NCBI GenBank assembly: GCA_903944165.1
Contig: CAJAQT010000225.1
Location: 1 to 46,539, forward strand
Direction of reading: 5' to 3'
Source: an uncultured Methylococcaceae bacterium
GTDB taxonomy: Bacteria > Pseudomonadota > Gammaproteobacteria > Methylococcales > Methylomonadaceae
Length of the DNA stretch: 46,539 nt
Positions within the stretch are counted from its first letter, which is position 1. Every line of letters starts with the position of its first letter. The notes beneath the pieces were generated by a model that worked only from the letters and a program-made list of their open reading frames with translations, ran no database searches and was not told the DNA's origin. The position numbers were made by a program, and so were the translations under genes. This document shows positions 45,542 through 46,539 of this stretch, piece by piece.

Positions 45542-45744
45542 TTAATGGTCAGGGGGGGGCAGCGTTACTAATGCAAAAAATCATATTGACGCTTACTTAA
45601 ATCCCCTTTTAAAAGCATCCAAAGGGCTGTGCTGTGACTTTTAAAATACACAACATTAATATTGTTATTGATGTATTCCTTAGCTTAATGGTAATGCTGA
45701 GAAGGTGTTGGTAAGCATTTTGCTTTAGTAAATCGATATTTAAA

Positions 45745-45759
45745 TGCGAATCATAAGCA
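45745..45759. promoter_or_regulatory. Weak Fur-box-like site upstream of the TetR gene
   Basis: TGCGAATCATAAGCA matches about 10 of 14 defined positions of the 7-1-7 Fur consensus. It is 216 bases before the TetR start and no promoter is obvious beside it. AT-rich sequence makes chance matches common. Confidence 0.25.
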
Positions 45760-45916
45760 AATATTCATAAGTTTATTACTATTATGGGCGACGACGTGGG
45801 TTCAATGACTTTTTCTTAAGCGCCTAAGTTTATTGATTTTTGTGGATGCAGTGCTGTATTCACTGCGTTAAGTTGTGCTGAAATTGATATTAACGCGCAT
45901 CTCATTTTACAATGGA

Positions 45917-45938
45917 CACTGTTGTTACATAAACAGTG
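45917..45938. promoter_or_regulatory. Palindromic candidate TetR operator
   Basis: cactgtt (45917-45923) and aacagtg (45932-45938) are exact inverted half-sites with an eight-base spacer. The right half covers TAAACA, a possible -35, 17 bases ahead of TATACG (45953-45958), a possible -10. The position, 37 bases before the TetR start, fits autoregulation. Confidence 0.5.
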
Positions 45939-45974
45939 CAAAATACTTTTTTTATACGCAATTTCTTATAAGTG

Positions 45975-46539
45975 ATGGATGCAATAACGATTAAATGTGG
46001 GCGACCACGCAAAGGTGAGGAGTTATTAAGTCGAGAACGTATTTTAGACGCGGCCTTTACTTTATTTGTAGAACATGGCTACGGCAATTTATGTTTAGAA
46101 ACAGTGGCGAAAACTGCGCATGTTTCTATGCGGACGATTTATAACCAGTTTGAGGGCAAAGCAGGCTTGTTTGGAGCCGTTATCAGGCGCTGTAGCGACC
46201 CTTATGTCCAAGCACTAGAAGACAGTAAGTTATTAGAGATGCCTGCTGAAGAGGCGTTATTGTGCTTTGCTAGAAATTTTTTGTACGGTATTACACGCCC
46301 TGAAATGGTCAAGATTCGTATTTTATTAATTGGTGAATCGTCGCGTTTTCCTCATATTATTGAGCAATTTTATCAGCAAGGTCCCGAGCGAACCTTGAGT
46401 CATTTAGCGCAGTTTTTCTTGACTCATCAAGACAAAGGTTGTTTTACTGACTTTGATGCGAATGTGTTAGCGGATCAATTTTTAAGTTGCTTACGCAGCG
46501 AGCGTTTCCAGAGTTTATTGATGAACCAAAACACTTTAC
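45975..46539 (+). CDS. TetR/AcrR-family transcriptional regulator (3' truncated by window edge)
   Basis: 188 residues are visible and the frame is still open at the window end. The N-terminus MDAITIKCGRPRKGEELL leads into a TetR helix-turn-helix: RERILDAAFTLFVEHGYGN, then LETVAKTAHVSMRTIYNQF, where the recognition helix SMRTIYNQFEGKAGLF closely follows the family pattern. The C-terminal domain (helical, FARNFLYGITRPEMVKIR and ESSRFPHIIEQFYQQG) resembles AcrR-type regulators whose ligands are small hydrophobic compounds. Such proteins usually repress an efflux or transport operon next to them; the target probably lies beyond the window. A palindrome at 45917-45938 is the likely operator. Confidence 0.88.
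   Translation, partial: MDAITIKCGRPRKGEELLSRERILDAAFTLFVEHGYGNLCLETVAKTAHVSMRTIYNQFEGKAGLFGAVIRRCSDPYVQALEDSKLLEMPAEEALLCFARNFLYGITRPEMVKIRILLIGESSRFPHIIEQFYQQGPERTLSHLAQFFLTHQDKGCFTDFDANVLADQFLSCLRSERFQSLLMNQNTL

Larger units (their letters stand above)
45413..45974. other. Intergenic region before the TetR gene, no gene seen
   Basis: No ORF with a start, ribosome site and recognisable product is present over 562 bases. The left third holds two overlapping hairpins (45463-45541), then a run of eight G residues (about 45552-45559). The middle has a Fur-like 15-mer (45745-45759), and the right end has a palindrome over the promoter of the TetR gene. No tRNA or riboswitch fold was recognised. 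Confidence 0.5.

Noticed and set aside
45552-45559. Run of eight G residues, considered as a phase-variation tract
   Set aside because: It lies outside any coding region and not between promoter elements, so a switching role cannot be supported.

Overview
The window looks like a chromosomal segment of a gammaproteobacterium, most likely a type I methanotroph (Methylococcales-like). The order pilW-hisS-yfgM-bamB-der and the gene types around it are gammaproteobacterial. A beta-ribofuranosylaminobenzene 5'-phosphate synthase gene (21330-22325, minus) points to tetrahydromethanopterin-dependent C1 metabolism. The assignment is an inference from gene content; no ribosomal or methane-oxidation genes are in view.

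Layout. 1-3141 holds the end of an SF1 helicase fused to an ankyrin-type tail and a Tat-exported flavin amine oxidase. 3233-6440 (minus) holds an alginate-export-type porin, tgt and a glycine-zipper lipoprotein. 6885-11682 is the yajC-secD-secF operon with an NhaD-type Na+/H+ antiporter gene inserted between secD and secF. 11855-19210 is a housekeeping run: ndk, rlmN, pilW, hisS, yfgM, bamB, der and a thiol peroxidase with an altered active site. 19221-21268 holds a small zinc-ribbon membrane protein, a carboxylesterase and nth.

21330-36328 (minus) is the most interesting block. A 2556-residue fully reducing type I polyketide synthase (KS-AT-DH-degenerate MT-ER-KR-ACP, no thioesterase) is followed by an alpha-oxoamine synthase, a KpsS/LipB-like capsule protein, a short-chain dehydrogenase and an LTA-synthase-like membrane phosphotransferase. 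The last genes overlap. This is the gene set of the rhizobial rkpA-GHIJ and Burkholderia wcbR-T/O/P/Q capsule loci, as I remember them, and resembles the fungal fumonisin logic (reducing PKS, oxoamine synthase, ketoreductase). I infer that it makes a sphingoid-like amino-alcohol lipid used in a surface polysaccharide. An L,D-transpeptidase with a Lys/Ala/Thr-rich tail and the methanopterin gene follow in the same direction.

36478-39538 (minus) is an overlapping redox operon: cutA, a dsbD with two tandem N-terminal domains, and a TlpA-like thioredoxin. 39638-42669 holds fxsA, a DUF2892 protein and uvrD. 42797-45412 is a probably Fur-controlled cassette: a coiled-coil porin, a periplasmic FMN-binding protein with a flavinylation motif, and a four-helix membrane protein. 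The window ends inside a TetR-family regulator preceded by a palindromic candidate operator. I saw no tRNA, rRNA, CRISPR array or insertion sequence.
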